Positions 8,542 through 17,592 of a DNA stretch of 60,054 bases are shown here, in pieces. The stretch spans positions 1-60,054 of the forward strand of contig CAYSOA010000014.1 in NCBI GenBank assembly GCA_964432565.1, given 5' to 3'. The position numbers and the translations under genes were made by a program. The stretch's first letter is position 1. Each line of letters starts with the position of its first letter. The notes beneath the pieces were generated by a model. That model was given only the letters and a program-made list of their open reading frames with translations, did no database searches and was not told where the DNA came from. The stretch comes from CAIOHW01 sp964432565 (lineage in GTDB: Bacteria; Bdellovibrionota; UBA1018).

Positions 8542-9853
8542 TGCGCAGACCCTGATTGCGCTCGATCCATTCGAGAAAGGGAAGCCCGCTCTCACGCGAC
8601 TGACGGACCCATTCAGCAACGCGCTCATAGCCCCATTCCGGCGCCAAAAGTACGGCCCATTGCTCGGTGGAGCGCCAGTGCCGCTCGAGGGTTGCCACGT
8701 TGGGTTTCATCGGGTCGATCACTCGGCGAGTGACGAGTTCTATGGCGGCCGTGAGTTGTGAAGTCGATTGCAGCAGCTCTGGTGCGATCGCGGGTGTCAT
8801 CACGTTCAATTCGAACTGCCCCATTCCGGCTGCTCCCAGCGTCATGGCGTGACAGCCCAGGGTGGAGAGGGTCACCTGGTGCAGCATCTCGAGAGCCGAG
8901 GGATTGACCTTTCCGGGCATGATGCTGCTTCCCGCCAGCAGCGGGGGCAGCTCAAGCTCCTGGATTCCTGTAAAAGGTCCTGAGGATTGCAGCCGAAGAT
9001 CGGAGGCGATGCGTTGCAGCTCAACGGCGATCGCGGCCAGGGCGTTGGCGAACCCCAGTAGGTCGAGTGCCGAGGACTGCACTTCGAAGGGATTTTTTGG
9101 GGCTCTCAGGCCGGGCATCGAGGCGATCCGACGCAGATGCTTGAGTGCGGCAGTGCGATAGCCGGAAGGGGTATTGATTCCGTTGCCTACGGCAGTTCCG
9201 CCCAGCGGCATCTCCAGAAGCGGCTCGGTTGAGATGTCGAGTACGCGTTGAAGCTTATCGAGGGTTCGTGAATACGACCCCATCTGATCGCCCAGCATCA
9301 TGGGGGCGGCGTCCTGCAGATGAGTACGGCCGGCCTTCGGAATCTCAGCCCAGTCGTCTGACTTTTTGGCGAATGCCCTTTGCATCCCTTTGATCGCTGC
9401 AGAAAGCATCGGCGCAAGGCCCAGTAGTGCAACTCGCAGCGCGGTCGGATAGGTGTCGTTCGTCGACTGTGACCGATTCACGGCGTCATTCGGGTGCAGG
9501 CTGGTGACTTTCAGTCGTCGATGGGCCACCAGGCTGATGGCTTCATTGATATTCATGTTGAGCGTCGTTCCCGCTCCCGCCTGAAAACGGTCGATCGGAA
9601 AATAGTAGGTCCACGAGGCCGGTTCATCCAAAAGGAGACGAGTGGCTTTCACGATGGCGTTTCGTCGTGCCGTGCTCAATGCGCCGCATTCCCAGTTGGC
9701 ATGGGCGCAGGCCTGCTTGAGCTGCAGGTAGGCCCGAATGAGCAGATCGGGAACTCGCTGCCCCGAAATCTGAAAAAGCTCGAGCGCGCGAGCCGTGCTC
9801 GAACCACTGGGATAGAGGGATCTTCGTGATGCAGTGTTCAATCGAGCTTTCAT
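8462..9853 (-). CDS. aspartase/fumarase-superfamily lyase, probably aspartate ammonia-lyase
   Basis: A 463-residue enzyme of the aspartase/class II fumarase superfamily, which removes ammonia or water to give fumarate. Visible: FQAGAGTTLNMNINEAI, SQSTNDTYPTA, GRTHLQDAAPM, and the loop signature GSSIMPGKVNPS that carries the catalytic Ser. The AGAGT...NMNINE and STND blocks look more like aspartase than fumarase, but the two are hard to separate by eye. The start is ATG at 9851-9853. It is divergent from the response regulator (67 bp between starts). The Arg/Lys-rich C-terminal tail overlaps mepA by 80 bp on the opposite strand. Confidence 0.85.
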   Translation of the reverse strand: MKARLNTASRRSLYPSGSSTARALELFQISGQRVPDLLIRAYLQLKQACAHANWECGALSTARRNAIVKATRLLLDEPASWTYYFPIDRFQAGAGTTLNMNINEAISLVAHRRLKVTSLHPNDAVNRSQSTNDTYPTALRVALLGLAPMLSAAIKGMQRAFAKKSDDWAEIPKAGRTHLQDAAPMMLGDQMGSYSRTLDKLQRVLDISTEPLLEMPLGGTAVGNGINTPSGYRTAALKHLRRIASMPGLRAPKNPFEVQSSALDLLGFANALAAIAVELQRIASDLRLQSSGPFTGIQELELPPLLAGSSIMPGKVNPSALEMLHQVTLSTLGCHAMTLGAAGMGQFELNVMTPAIAPELLQSTSQLTAAIELVTRRVIDPMKPNVATLERHWRSTEQWAVLLAPEWGYERVAEWVRQSRESGLPFLEWIERNQGLRITPPESVDRTKAPSSMANGRARKTRN

Positions 9854-9920
9854 GTCGAATCTCCAATGGGGTTCGGTGCAGCCGTTCGCTGGCTTGGAAT
9901 CTGCAAACCTCGCGCTCGCC

Positions 9921-10316
9921 ATGCATGTTCTTGTCGTCGAAGATGATCGGTCGATTCGTGAAACCATTGGAATCGTGCTGGAAGCGTACCAGCATCGGGC
10001 CGATCTGGTCGCCGATTCCCGAGAGACCATTGCCGCGCTGGAACGCTGCATCGAGTGCTGGCCCGATGTGATGCTTCTCGATCTGAAACTGGGTGCTGAA
10101 ACCGGAGAGGAAGTGATCGATCGCATCCGCATGCGATTTGGACGGGTTCCGCCCACGATCGTGATTTCGGCTGCACAGGAGGGGGAGCGGCGCGCCAGGA
10201 GGATCCCCGGGGCGAGATTTCTCTCGAAGCCGTATACCATCGATCAACTGCTCGAATCGATCGAAGAGGTGGGAGCCGTCGAGGAACTTCCGCTCTTGAG
10301 TTCGAGCTCGGCATAA
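9921..10316 (+). CDS. single-domain response regulator
   Basis: A stand-alone receiver domain of 131 residues. The acidic pair is in VVEDDRS, the phospho-acceptor Asp in VMLLDLKLG, the switch Ser in VISAAQ and the conserved Lys in LSKPYT. No DNA-binding or enzymatic output domain follows, so output must be through a partner protein. No histidine kinase is nearby. The start is ATG 9921. The 3-prime 73 bp overlap the convergent EEP gene. Confidence 0.9.
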   Translation: MHVLVVEDDRSIRETIGIVLEAYQHRADLVADSRETIAALERCIECWPDVMLLDLKLGAETGEEVIDRIRMRFGRVPPTIVISAAQEGERRARRIPGARFLSKPYTIDQLLESIEEVGAVEELPLLSSSSA

Positions 10317-11014
10317 AGGGCGGCATGGTCCGACAGGCTGCTCCACGGGGTACCGGTCAGAACGCGTACCTCGTGAACTTCAAAGGAACGAACATAGATG
10401 CGATCGAGTCGGAGTGTCGGCATCCAGGCCGGAAAGGTCCTGGCATGAGCTCCGTGAAGGCTTTCGTGCGCTTCGATCAGATTCAGGCGCTTTTCGAGAA
10501 TCGGACTCGCGCGCTCGCGCCAGTCATTGAAGTCTCCTCCCATGACAACGGGATCACGGCTATGCACCATGCGGTGGATCCGATGACAAATTCGGCGAAC
10601 CTGGCTTCTACGATCGGCCTCGAGAAGCCCGAGATGAATCGATAGGGCGTGTACGTCGCGCTCGAGCCCGGGCACCTGAAGGCAGGCATGCAGGATTCCC
10701 CGGCGCTCAAGGCGATTGGTCGAGATGTCGATGTTCTCGAAAAAGCGAATCGGGTACTTGCTCATCAGGGCGTTGCCGTGGTGTCCCAGCGAGGTGACGG
10801 CGTTGCGACCATAAGCATGGTGGTGCCAGATCTCATCGGCGAGAAACTCGAGCTGCGAGGCATCCTCTTCGCGGTCAAGTCCGAGCACTTCCTGCAGAAA
10901 GACGAGATCGGCGTGCACTTCTCGAATCGCACCACGCATCAGATCGAGCACCCGGCGCCGCCTCAGGTGGTGAAATCCCTTGTGAATATTGTAGGTCAGC
11001 ACGCGCAGCTTCAT
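10244..11014 (-). CDS. endonuclease/exonuclease/phosphatase family protein
   Basis: A 256-residue EEP-fold hydrolase. The order of catalytic blocks is typical: TYNIHKG (Asn), FLQEVLG (metal Glu), LSIHLGLLE (His), VVMGGDFNDW (Asp/Asn), RLDRIYVR (Asp) and SDHAALYAEL (final Asp-His). Family members cut nucleic acids, phosphoinositides or lipid phosphates. It overlaps the phospholipase D gene by 4 bp (ATGA), a pairing seen in other bacteria, which suggests lipid phosphate metabolism. No signal peptide is seen. Confidence 0.9.
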   Translation of the reverse strand: MKLRVLTYNIHKGFHHLRRRRVLDLMRGAIREVHADLVFLQEVLGLDREEDASQLEFLADEIWHHHAYGRNAVTSLGHHGNALMSKYPIRFFENIDISTNRLERRGILHACLQVPGLERDVHALSIHLGLLEADRRSQVRRICHRIHRMVHSRDPVVMGGDFNDWRERASPILEKRLNLIEAHESLHGAHARTFPAWMPTLRLDRIYVRSFEVHEVRVLTGTPWSSLSDHAALYAELELKSGSSSTAPTSSIDSSS

Positions 11015-12933
11015 GACGCCAGCGCCCCAGTCGCCCAGCGCACGAGCCACACCAGTGCGCCTGCGGCAAACAGGCCCTGCACGAGTGCGATCCAGGGAAC
11101 GGGCACCCAGTAGCGTCCCTGCCACAAAAGCTTGTCGTGAATCGTCGGTCGCGGATCGGCCCAGGCCCGAATCAGCTCCGAGAAGCGCCGTCTTCCAAAG
11201 GCTCGAAGGGGACTGGGGCTTCGTCTTTCGGTCCAGCGTCTTTGTAGTGTCGGAAAAAATCGGCACCAGGCGATCGACACTACTCCCGCCATCCACCAGC
11301 TCCAGACGACGAGCCATCCGGCGAGATCGGCGTCGAGGCGTGCCGAGGCCAGCAGCACCAGGGCGAGAAACGGCACAGGTAGAATCCACACCGAAAACAG
11401 CAGGGCCGCCAGCAGCCACGCCATCGGACCTGCGTTCGCCCCCTGTCTCACGAGAAAGATGCCGACGGGTAGAAATCCCACGAGCCAGGCGGTGGCGGCC
11501 GCTCCCGTTAGCGCAAGACGTCGAGTGGTGCGTCTTTGAAATCGCAGGTAGACTCGCCGTTTGAAGCGATGAAAATAGGGTAGCTCCGGATCCAATAGCC
11601 TGCGCCACGCAAGGCGACTGAGAATCGGAGCCCGACGCCGTGCACAGAATTCCTCGGCTTCGCTGTGGACGGCGACAAGCGAAACTGGAGCCCAGTGCTG
11701 TTCGACCTGCCGTCGAAGTCGCCGGAGGTGCGCTCTTTCGGCTGATGTTCGTGCCTCGAAGGTCAAGGTCAGTTCAGAATCCATGCGAAGCGCCCGCGCC
11801 GAGAAGTTGGCCGATCCGATGCTGGCAAAGCGATCATCCACCAGCAGCAGCTTGGAGTGCACATAGACGGGCCGGTGGGCGCTCATCGGCCTGAAGACCC
11901 GAAGAGACACCCGACCGCCATTCATGCTCGAATTGCGCCTTCGGACTGCGCGCTCGAGCTCTGCCAGCAGGTGTGCCTGATGCCACGCCATCCGGGCGGG
12001 AAGAAACTTCAGGTGCGAAAGGTCGGTGATCAGAATCGTGATGCTCAGCTCTTCATCGGCGCGCCCGACGAGTCCGGTGCGCTCGATTCGTTCGAGCAGC
12101 GCCCGCTGCACGTGCCTCGACCAAAAATACTGACCTTCGAGCCACAGCTCGTGGCGTGCTTCGAGAATCAGCTCTCGAAACAAAAACTCCACTTCACGAA
12201 CGATCGGCTGATGGGACTCTCCGGCGTCCACGGCCGAGCGAGTGCGGCTGATCCAGACCCGGTGGTAGGCGCCTTCACCGTGGTTCGATTGCCGGCGTCG
12301 AGCCGGGGCGTCGGGCAGGGGGATCGTGCTCAGGCGTCGCCAGCGATGTCGAATGTGCTGACGAAGAAGTCGGCAGATGGGGCCGGTCACCTGAACGGCC
12401 AGCTCGTGATACGGACCGTACTCCTCACCGCGGCGATCCAGCGACCGTCGAGAATCATGGGGCGGGTGCCGGGGCGTGTCCCAGCGCTCGGCACAAAGAT
12501 CGACGCTGCCGGTGAGCGTGACGCGACCGTCGACTTCCACCAGCTTTTCGTGATGGGAGGCGCCAAAAGGATGACGACTGTCAAAAACCAGGTGCACCCG
12601 GGGATGCAGTTCCTCCCAGACCCGCGTCTGCAGCCACTCGCGCTGGGGAATATAGAGGGTCGGGTGGTCCCAGAGCAGCAGGTAAAAGTGCAGGTGAGGG
12701 CGCTCGGAGCAAAGCCGCAGCACCTTGTTGCGAAGCGTTTCGAGGGGGGCGTCAGCCCGTCCGTTTCGTGAGAGCAGCAGACGGGAGTCGAGCTGCCAGC
12801 CGACGATCAAGACCCACCGCCGGGCGTCTTCGAGCAGTGCCGAAACCCGGTTGAAGTATTCGGACGCGTCCCAGAGCTCCTCCCAGCTGGCGGCAAGCCC
12901 CGGCTTCCAGAAGGCCCGGCGCGAAAGCGTCAC
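11011..12933 (-). CDS. phospholipase D-family protein with C-terminal membrane domain
   Basis: A 640-residue protein with two phospholipase D HKD motifs: HHEKLVEVDGRVTLTGS (about residues 126-142) and HSKLLLVDDRFASIGSANF (about 357-375). These build the shared active site of cardiolipin synthases and phospholipases D. The C-terminal third carries several hydrophobic helices (about 480-580 and 612-635), unlike classical cardiolipin synthase, where the helices are N-terminal. This resembles PLD proteins fused to a membrane domain, and a phosphatidyl transferase or exported lipase role is possible. It is divergent from aspS with only 30 bp between starts, and is coupled to the downstream EEP gene. 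Confidence 0.87.
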   Translation of the reverse strand: MTLSRRAFWKPGLAASWEELWDASEYFNRVSALLEDARRWVLIVGWQLDSRLLLSRNGRADAPLETLRNKVLRLCSERPHLHFYLLLWDHPTLYIPQREWLQTRVWEELHPRVHLVFDSRHPFGASHHEKLVEVDGRVTLTGSVDLCAERWDTPRHPPHDSRRSLDRRGEEYGPYHELAVQVTGPICRLLRQHIRHRWRRLSTIPLPDAPARRRQSNHGEGAYHRVWISRTRSAVDAGESHQPIVREVEFLFRELILEARHELWLEGQYFWSRHVQRALLERIERTGLVGRADEELSITILITDLSHLKFLPARMAWHQAHLLAELERAVRRRNSSMNGGRVSLRVFRPMSAHRPVYVHSKLLLVDDRFASIGSANFSARALRMDSELTLTFEARTSAERAHLRRLRRQVEQHWAPVSLVAVHSEAEEFCARRRAPILSRLAWRRLLDPELPYFHRFKRRVYLRFQRRTTRRLALTGAAATAWLVGFLPVGIFLVRQGANAGPMAWLLAALLFSVWILPVPFLALVLLASARLDADLAGWLVVWSWWMAGVVSIAWCRFFPTLQRRWTERRSPSPLRAFGRRRFSELIRAWADPRPTIHDKLLWQGRYWVPVPWIALVQGLFAAGALVWLVRWATGALAS

Positions 12934-12963
12934 AAAGCATGGAAATTACAAGGCTCATGCCGC

Positions 12964-14811
12964 ATGATGGGAAGCATGCAGACATCCCCTGAAAGAACGG
13001 TTCGGTCGCACACCTGTGGAGAATTGCGCGCGTCGCACGACGGCCAGGACGTCACGCTTTGCGGCTGGGTGGGCAAGCGGCGCGACCACGGCGGCCTGGT
13101 TTTCATCGATCTGCGCGACCGCCACGGCATCACGCAGATCACGTTCGATCCAGCGGAGCAGGGAGGCGTCGAAGGTCTTCATGAGCGAGCAGGTCGCTTG
13201 CGCGGCGAATACGTGATCTGGGTCAGGGGCCGCGTGCGCGCTCGTCCGGGCAAGATGGCCAATCAGACGATGGCTACGGGTGCGATCGAAGTGCTTGCTT
13301 CCGATCTCAAGATCCTGTCTGAAGCAAAGACGCCTCCGTTCGTCATCGACGACGAATCCGAAGTCGCCGAAACGCTGCGCCTCAAGTACCGCTACCTCGA
13401 CCTGCGCCGGCCGTCGCTGCAGAGAAACCTGCTTACCCGTCACCGAATGCTGTCGATCGTGCGCAACCACCTCGATGAACATGGCTTTTGCGATGTCGAA
13501 ACGCCGATCCTCTACAAGTCCACTCCCGAAGGGGCTCGGGACTTCATCGTGCCTTCGCGTTTGAATCCAGGCACTTTTTACGCCCTTCCGCAGTCTCCCC
13601 AGACCCTGAAGCAGCTGCTGATGGTGAGCGGGATGGATCGCTACTACCAGATTGCCCGCTGTTTTCGCGACGAAGACCTGAGGGCCGATCGCCAGCCTGA
13701 GTTTTCGCAGATCGACGTTGAGACGTCCTTTCTCGACGAAGAAGCTCTTTTTCCGATCTTCGAAGAGATGATGCAGAAGCTGTGGAAGCAGATTCTCGGA
13801 AAGGAGATTCACACTCCGTTTCCGAGAATGCCCTATCAGGAGGCCATGAGTCGGTTTGGCAGCGACAAGCCGGACGTGCGTTTCGGGCTGGAGCTGCAGG
13901 ATCTCTCGTCGCTCTTTGAGACGAGTTCGTTTCAGGTTTTTTCTCAGGCCTTGAAGGTCAATCCCCGGGGAATGCGCGGGTCGATTCGAGGCATCGTCGT
14001 GAAGGGCGTGGCCGAGAAGTACTCGCGCAAGGATCTCGACGAGCTGCAGGCGCTGGGGGTTTCGCACGGAGCTCGCGGTCTGCTCTGGATCAAGGTGCAG
14101 CAGGGGGGCGAGCTTCAAAGCCCGGCGGCCAAGTTCTTCACGCCCGAAGAGAAGCAGGCACTCGTGTTGACGCTCTCGCTCGAAGCGGGCGATCTCGTAC
14201 TGGTTGTCGCCGATGCAAGAAATAAGGTTGTCTGCGAATCGCTCGGAGCGATCCGACTTCAAGTGGGCGCGCGCGAGGGGATGGTTCCGAAGGTTGGCGA
14301 GGGCGACCCGGCATTTCTGTGGGTCATCAACTTTCCGCTCGTCGAGTACGATGAGCGCGACGGACGCTATTACGCCTGCCACCATCCGTTCACTTCGCCG
14401 CGTCCCGAGCACTTCGAGGACTTCGTGGCGGGTAGGAGTCTCGATCACGTCGAGGCCAGTGCCTATGATCTCGTGCTCAATGGCGTCGAGGTCGGCGGCG
14501 GAAGCCTGCGAATCTATCGCCCGGATGTGCAGCAGGCGATGTTCAGGATTCTCGGACTCACGCCCGAAGAGGCGCGCGAGAAGTTCGGGTTCTTTCTCGA
14601 GGCGCTGGAATACGGCACGCCCCCTCACGGGGGAATGGCGTTTGGAGTAGAGCGCCTTGCCGCCCTGCTTTGTGGAGTGGGTCCGATTCGCGACGTCATG
14701 GCGTTTCCTAAAACCCAGCGCGGCACCTGCCTGATGTCGGAGTCTCCGTCGGTCGTGAACCCCGAACAGCTTGCCGAGCTGGGCGTGGCGGTGACCGTTC
14801 AAAAACAGTAG
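12964..14811 (+). CDS. aspS: aspartyl-tRNA synthetase
   Basis: Charges tRNA-Asp (or tRNA-Asp and tRNA-Asn if non-discriminating). 615 residues, with the bacterial architecture: OB anticodon-binding domain (LCGWVGKRRDHGGLVFIDLR, about 33-52), class II catalytic core with FLVPSRLNPGTFYALPQSPQ-like motif 2 surroundings (here FIVPSRLNPG...ALPQSPQ), RCFRDEDLRADRQPEF, the bacterial insertion (about 300-420) and motif 3 GGMAFGVERL. Two in-frame ATGs follow the first (12967 and 12976), so the exact start is unsure. It heads the run aspS-glpD-aroB-aroAKDE-aroC. No promoter stands out in the 30 bp to the divergent PLD gene. Confidence 0.97.
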   Translation: MMGSMQTSPERTVRSHTCGELRASHDGQDVTLCGWVGKRRDHGGLVFIDLRDRHGITQITFDPAEQGGVEGLHERAGRLRGEYVIWVRGRVRARPGKMANQTMATGAIEVLASDLKILSEAKTPPFVIDDESEVAETLRLKYRYLDLRRPSLQRNLLTRHRMLSIVRNHLDEHGFCDVETPILYKSTPEGARDFIVPSRLNPGTFYALPQSPQTLKQLLMVSGMDRYYQIARCFRDEDLRADRQPEFSQIDVETSFLDEEALFPIFEEMMQKLWKQILGKEIHTPFPRMPYQEAMSRFGSDKPDVRFGLELQDLSSLFETSSFQVFSQALKVNPRGMRGSIRGIVVKGVAEKYSRKDLDELQALGVSHGARGLLWIKVQQGGELQSPAAKFFTPEEKQALVLTLSLEAGDLVLVVADARNKVVCESLGAIRLQVGAREGMVPKVGEGDPAFLWVINFPLVEYDERDGRYYACHHPFTSPRPEHFEDFVAGRSLDHVEASAYDLVLNGVEVGGGSLRIYRPDVQQAMFRILGLTPEEAREKFGFFLEALEYGTPPHGGMAFGVERLAALLCGVGPIRDVMAFPKTQRGTCLMSESPSVVNPEQLAELGVAVTVQKQ

Positions 14812-14836
14812 TTCACGGGAGCGAAAACCACAGCAC

Positions 14837-16546
14837 ATGGAAGCCTCATTTTCAGCACGAACTCGAAGCCGCACTCTGGAGCGATTCTCCCGGGAGCGTT
14901 TCGACGTACTGGTCGTGGGGGGAGGAATCACCGGTGCGGCAGTCGCGCGCGATTGCGTGAGTCGCGGACTATCGGTAGCCCTGCTCGAACGTCGCGACTT
15001 CAGCTACGGCACGTCGTCGCGAAGCTCGAAGCTGATTCACGGAGGGTTGCGCTATCTCGAGAAGTTCGAGTTTAGCCTGGTCTTCGAGGCGCTGGCCGAA
15101 CGTTCGCTGTTGCTCAAGACCACCCCGCACATGGTGCGACCACTGCCGTTTTACTTTCCGGTCTACGAGGGCGACCGAACGGGCCGAGCCATGTTGTCGA
15201 TGGGAATGTGGCTTTACGACCTGCTCGCCCTGTTTCGCACCCCCGGTTATCATCGCTCGTTGTCGAAGCAGCGAATGCTTGAGGATCTCCCCGGCCTGCG
15301 AGCCGACGGACTGAAGGGTGGATTTCGCTACTTTGATGCCAGCATGTGGGATGATGTGCTGGGGATCGAGCTGCTTCGCGATGCTTCAAACCGGGGGGCG
15401 GCGGTTGCCAACTACGTCGAAGCGACCCGGCCTGTCTGGCGCGAGGGCCGCATCGAGGGTTTCGAGTTTCGCGACCTCGAGTCGCAGCTCGAGGGACGGG
15501 TGCTGGCCGAAAAAGTCATCGTCTGTGCAGGGCCTTGGACCGATGAAGTCGGATCGAGGCTCGCCGAGGGTTCGGGCGACGGCCGTTCGTGGCGAAACTG
15601 GCTGGCGCCCAGCAAGGGCGTGCACCTGGTTTTCGACTTGAAAAAGCTGCCTCTGCCCGGAGCCATGGTCATGAGCGAACCCGCCGATGGCCGAATCTCA
15701 TTCGTGATTCCGAGGCCGGATTTCGGAGACGGAGTGCTGATCGTGGGGACGACCGATGGACCGACCCCCTCGGATCCCGACCGCGCCGAAATCGCCGCTG
15801 AGGATGTCGAGTACCTTCTGGGTCTGCTTCGCCGATATTTTCCGAAGCTTTCCTGGAGCGTGGATGACGTGGTGTCGGCCTATGTCGGTGTACGCCCGCT
15901 CGCGGTGCCGCCATCGGGTTCGGATGGGCTTTCCGACTCCAAGTCCCTTCAGAAGGTGAGCCGCGAGCATCACATCGACGAGGGTCCGGGCGAAGTCGTG
16001 CTCGTGGCCGGCGGAAAGTACACCACGCATCGAACAATGGCCGAAGAGATCGTCTCGTTTGCCCTGAAGCGTAGTCGCGTGCTGGCAGGGCGGGTGAAGA
16101 ATCGGTTTTCGACCCGGGTGGCCCCGAATCCGGCCGCGACGACCGAGGCTCTGCGGCAGGCACGAAGCCATCCACTGGCTGCAAAGGTCCAATCGCAGCT
16201 GTGGGAGCGCTACGGTGCCGAGGCGATCACAGTCGTTGAAATCGACGAGGGTCTTCCCAGTGGGAGGCTGGCCGATCCCGAGGGATATCCGCGCCTGGAA
16301 GCGCAGCTTCGCTTTGCGATGCGCACCGGAATGGTGCTGCATCTGGATGACTTTTACCTGCGCCGGCTGCCCCTCTTTTTTTCGAGGGCCGACCACGGCC
16401 TGCCCTGGCTGGATGCGCTGGCCTCAGCGTGGTCCGATGAGCGAGGTCTTACTGGCTCTGAAGCCGAATCCGCTGCTGAAAGCGAAAAAGTTCGGCTTCA
16501 CGAGGAATTCGCGCGACGCGAAAGTTGGAGGAGAGCATGGCGATGA
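14837..16546 (+). CDS. glpD: FAD-dependent glycerol-3-phosphate dehydrogenase
   Basis: Oxidises glycerol 3-phosphate to dihydroxyacetone phosphate and passes electrons to the quinone pool at the inner membrane. 569 residues. The FAD-binding start is DVLVVGGGITGAAVARDCVS, followed by GTSSRSSKLIHGGLRYLE, a signature of the family; later blocks include GVRPLA and GGKYTTHR. The C-terminal helical domain is present. Its stop overlaps aroB by 4 bp. A quinone-reducing enzyme sitting beside menaquinone genes fits, although it has no direct role in shikimate synthesis. Confidence 0.95.
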   Translation: MEASFSARTRSRTLERFSRERFDVLVVGGGITGAAVARDCVSRGLSVALLERRDFSYGTSSRSSKLIHGGLRYLEKFEFSLVFEALAERSLLLKTTPHMVRPLPFYFPVYEGDRTGRAMLSMGMWLYDLLALFRTPGYHRSLSKQRMLEDLPGLRADGLKGGFRYFDASMWDDVLGIELLRDASNRGAAVANYVEATRPVWREGRIEGFEFRDLESQLEGRVLAEKVIVCAGPWTDEVGSRLAEGSGDGRSWRNWLAPSKGVHLVFDLKKLPLPGAMVMSEPADGRISFVIPRPDFGDGVLIVGTTDGPTPSDPDRAEIAAEDVEYLLGLLRRYFPKLSWSVDDVVSAYVGVRPLAVPPSGSDGLSDSKSLQKVSREHHIDEGPGEVVLVAGGKYTTHRTMAEEIVSFALKRSRVLAGRVKNRFSTRVAPNPAATTEALRQARSHPLAAKVQSQLWERYGAEAITVVEIDEGLPSGRLADPEGYPRLEAQLRFAMRTGMVLHLDDFYLRRLPLFFSRADHGLPWLDALASAWSDERGLTGSEAESAAESEKVRLHEEFARRESWRRAWR

Positions 16547-17592
16547 AAAAGGCCGTTTCGACCGAGGTGCGATTCTTTTCAAAGATGAGCAGCGCCGGTA
16601 TTGACCATTCCTTTGTCAACGTGGCGTTCGTGGACAAGCTGCTGCTCAAGCAGGTTCCCGGCATTCGAAAGTGGCTGCAGCAGTTTGACCTGCAGGTCGT
16701 GCTTCAGGCGGGCGAGGATCTGAAATCGACCTCTCGAATCGAGTCGGTCATCGAGACCCTCGTTTCGGCGCCCATTGGGTACGCCCGTGGCAAAACGCGT
16801 TTCTACGCCATCGGTGGCGGCAGTATCGGAGATTTTACCGGATTCCTGGCTTCAATTTTTCTTCGAGGGGTCGATCTCATCCAGGTGCCCACCACATGGG
16901 TTTCTGCGATGGATTCGGCACATGGCGGAAAGACGGCGCTGAACGCGGCCGGGGTGAAGAATATTCTCGGCACCTTTCATCCGGCGGCCGAGGCCTGGAT
17001 CATCGAGGATTTTTTCAGGCGCCAGTCGGGAGAGCGCCTTCAGGAGGCTCTTGGCGAGGCGGCAAAGATGGCCCTGTTGGACCGTGAGGTCTGGGAGGCT
17101 TCGAAGACCGGTGCCGCGAAGCCCTCTCCGTGGACACCGGCGCGGATGTGGAAGCTTCTTCCGACCATCATCGAGGCAAAATTGCGGGTGGTGAACCGCG
17201 ATCCCCTGGAGCGCAACGGCGCCCGTCGCATTTTGAACCTGGGTCACACGCTGGGGCATGCGCTCGAGGCCCATCACGAGATGGCGCATGGCACGGCCGT
17301 CGGCATTGGTATTTTCTTTTCTCTCTGGGTGAGTTGGTGCGAAGGCGTTCTCAAAAGCCGTGATTTTTTTGAGATCGAGCGCTGTCTTGCGACGAACTGG
17401 GGACTTTCGCTCGAACGACTGCCCAAGCTTCGAATGGACCGCGATCGTGCAGCGCGGTTGATTCTTCGCGACAAGAAATCGATCGCTTCGGGAGAAATTC
17501 AGTTCGTCGGGCTTCGAGGGGCCTGCCGTCCGACGTCATTGGTGGTTCAGATCGATGATCTGCTCGATCACCTTGATGGTTTTTGGGGATGA
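16543..17592 (+). CDS. aroB: 3-dehydroquinate synthase (AroB-like)
   Basis: Converts DAHP to 3-dehydroquinate, step 2 of the shikimate pathway. About 349 residues. Family blocks seen: AIGGGSIGDFTGFLASIFLR (NAD loop), IQVPTTWVSAMDSAHGGKTA, KNILGTFHP, and the zinc region NLGHTLGHALE followed by HGTAVGIG. The start is taken at ATG 16543, which gives an ATGA overlap with glpD and places GGAGGA (16528-16533) 9 bp upstream; ATG 16537 and TTG 16525 are alternatives. Its stop overlaps the next gene by 4 bp, so AroB is made immediately before the AroA-K-D-E fusion, mirroring the order in the AROM protein. Confidence 0.93.
   Translation: MKKAVSTEVRFFSKMSSAGIDHSFVNVAFVDKLLLKQVPGIRKWLQQFDLQVVLQAGEDLKSTSRIESVIETLVSAPIGYARGKTRFYAIGGGSIGDFTGFLASIFLRGVDLIQVPTTWVSAMDSAHGGKTALNAAGVKNILGTFHPAAEAWIIEDFFRRQSGERLQEALGEAAKMALLDREVWEASKTGAAKPSPWTPARMWKLLPTIIEAKLRVVNRDPLERNGARRILNLGHTLGHALEAHHEMAHGTAVGIGIFFSLWVSWCEGVLKSRDFFEIERCLATNWGLSLERLPKLRMDRDRAARLILRDKKSIASGEIQFVGLRGACRPTSLVVQIDDLLDHLDGFWG

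Noticed and set aside
8462..9853. Class II fumarase
   Set aside because: Not fully excluded, but the AGAGT...NMNINE and STND blocks are closer to aspartase; kept as a family-level call.
12955..14931. Long minus-strand open frame opposite aspS
   Set aside because: aspS on the plus strand has clear catalytic motifs; the antisense frame has none.
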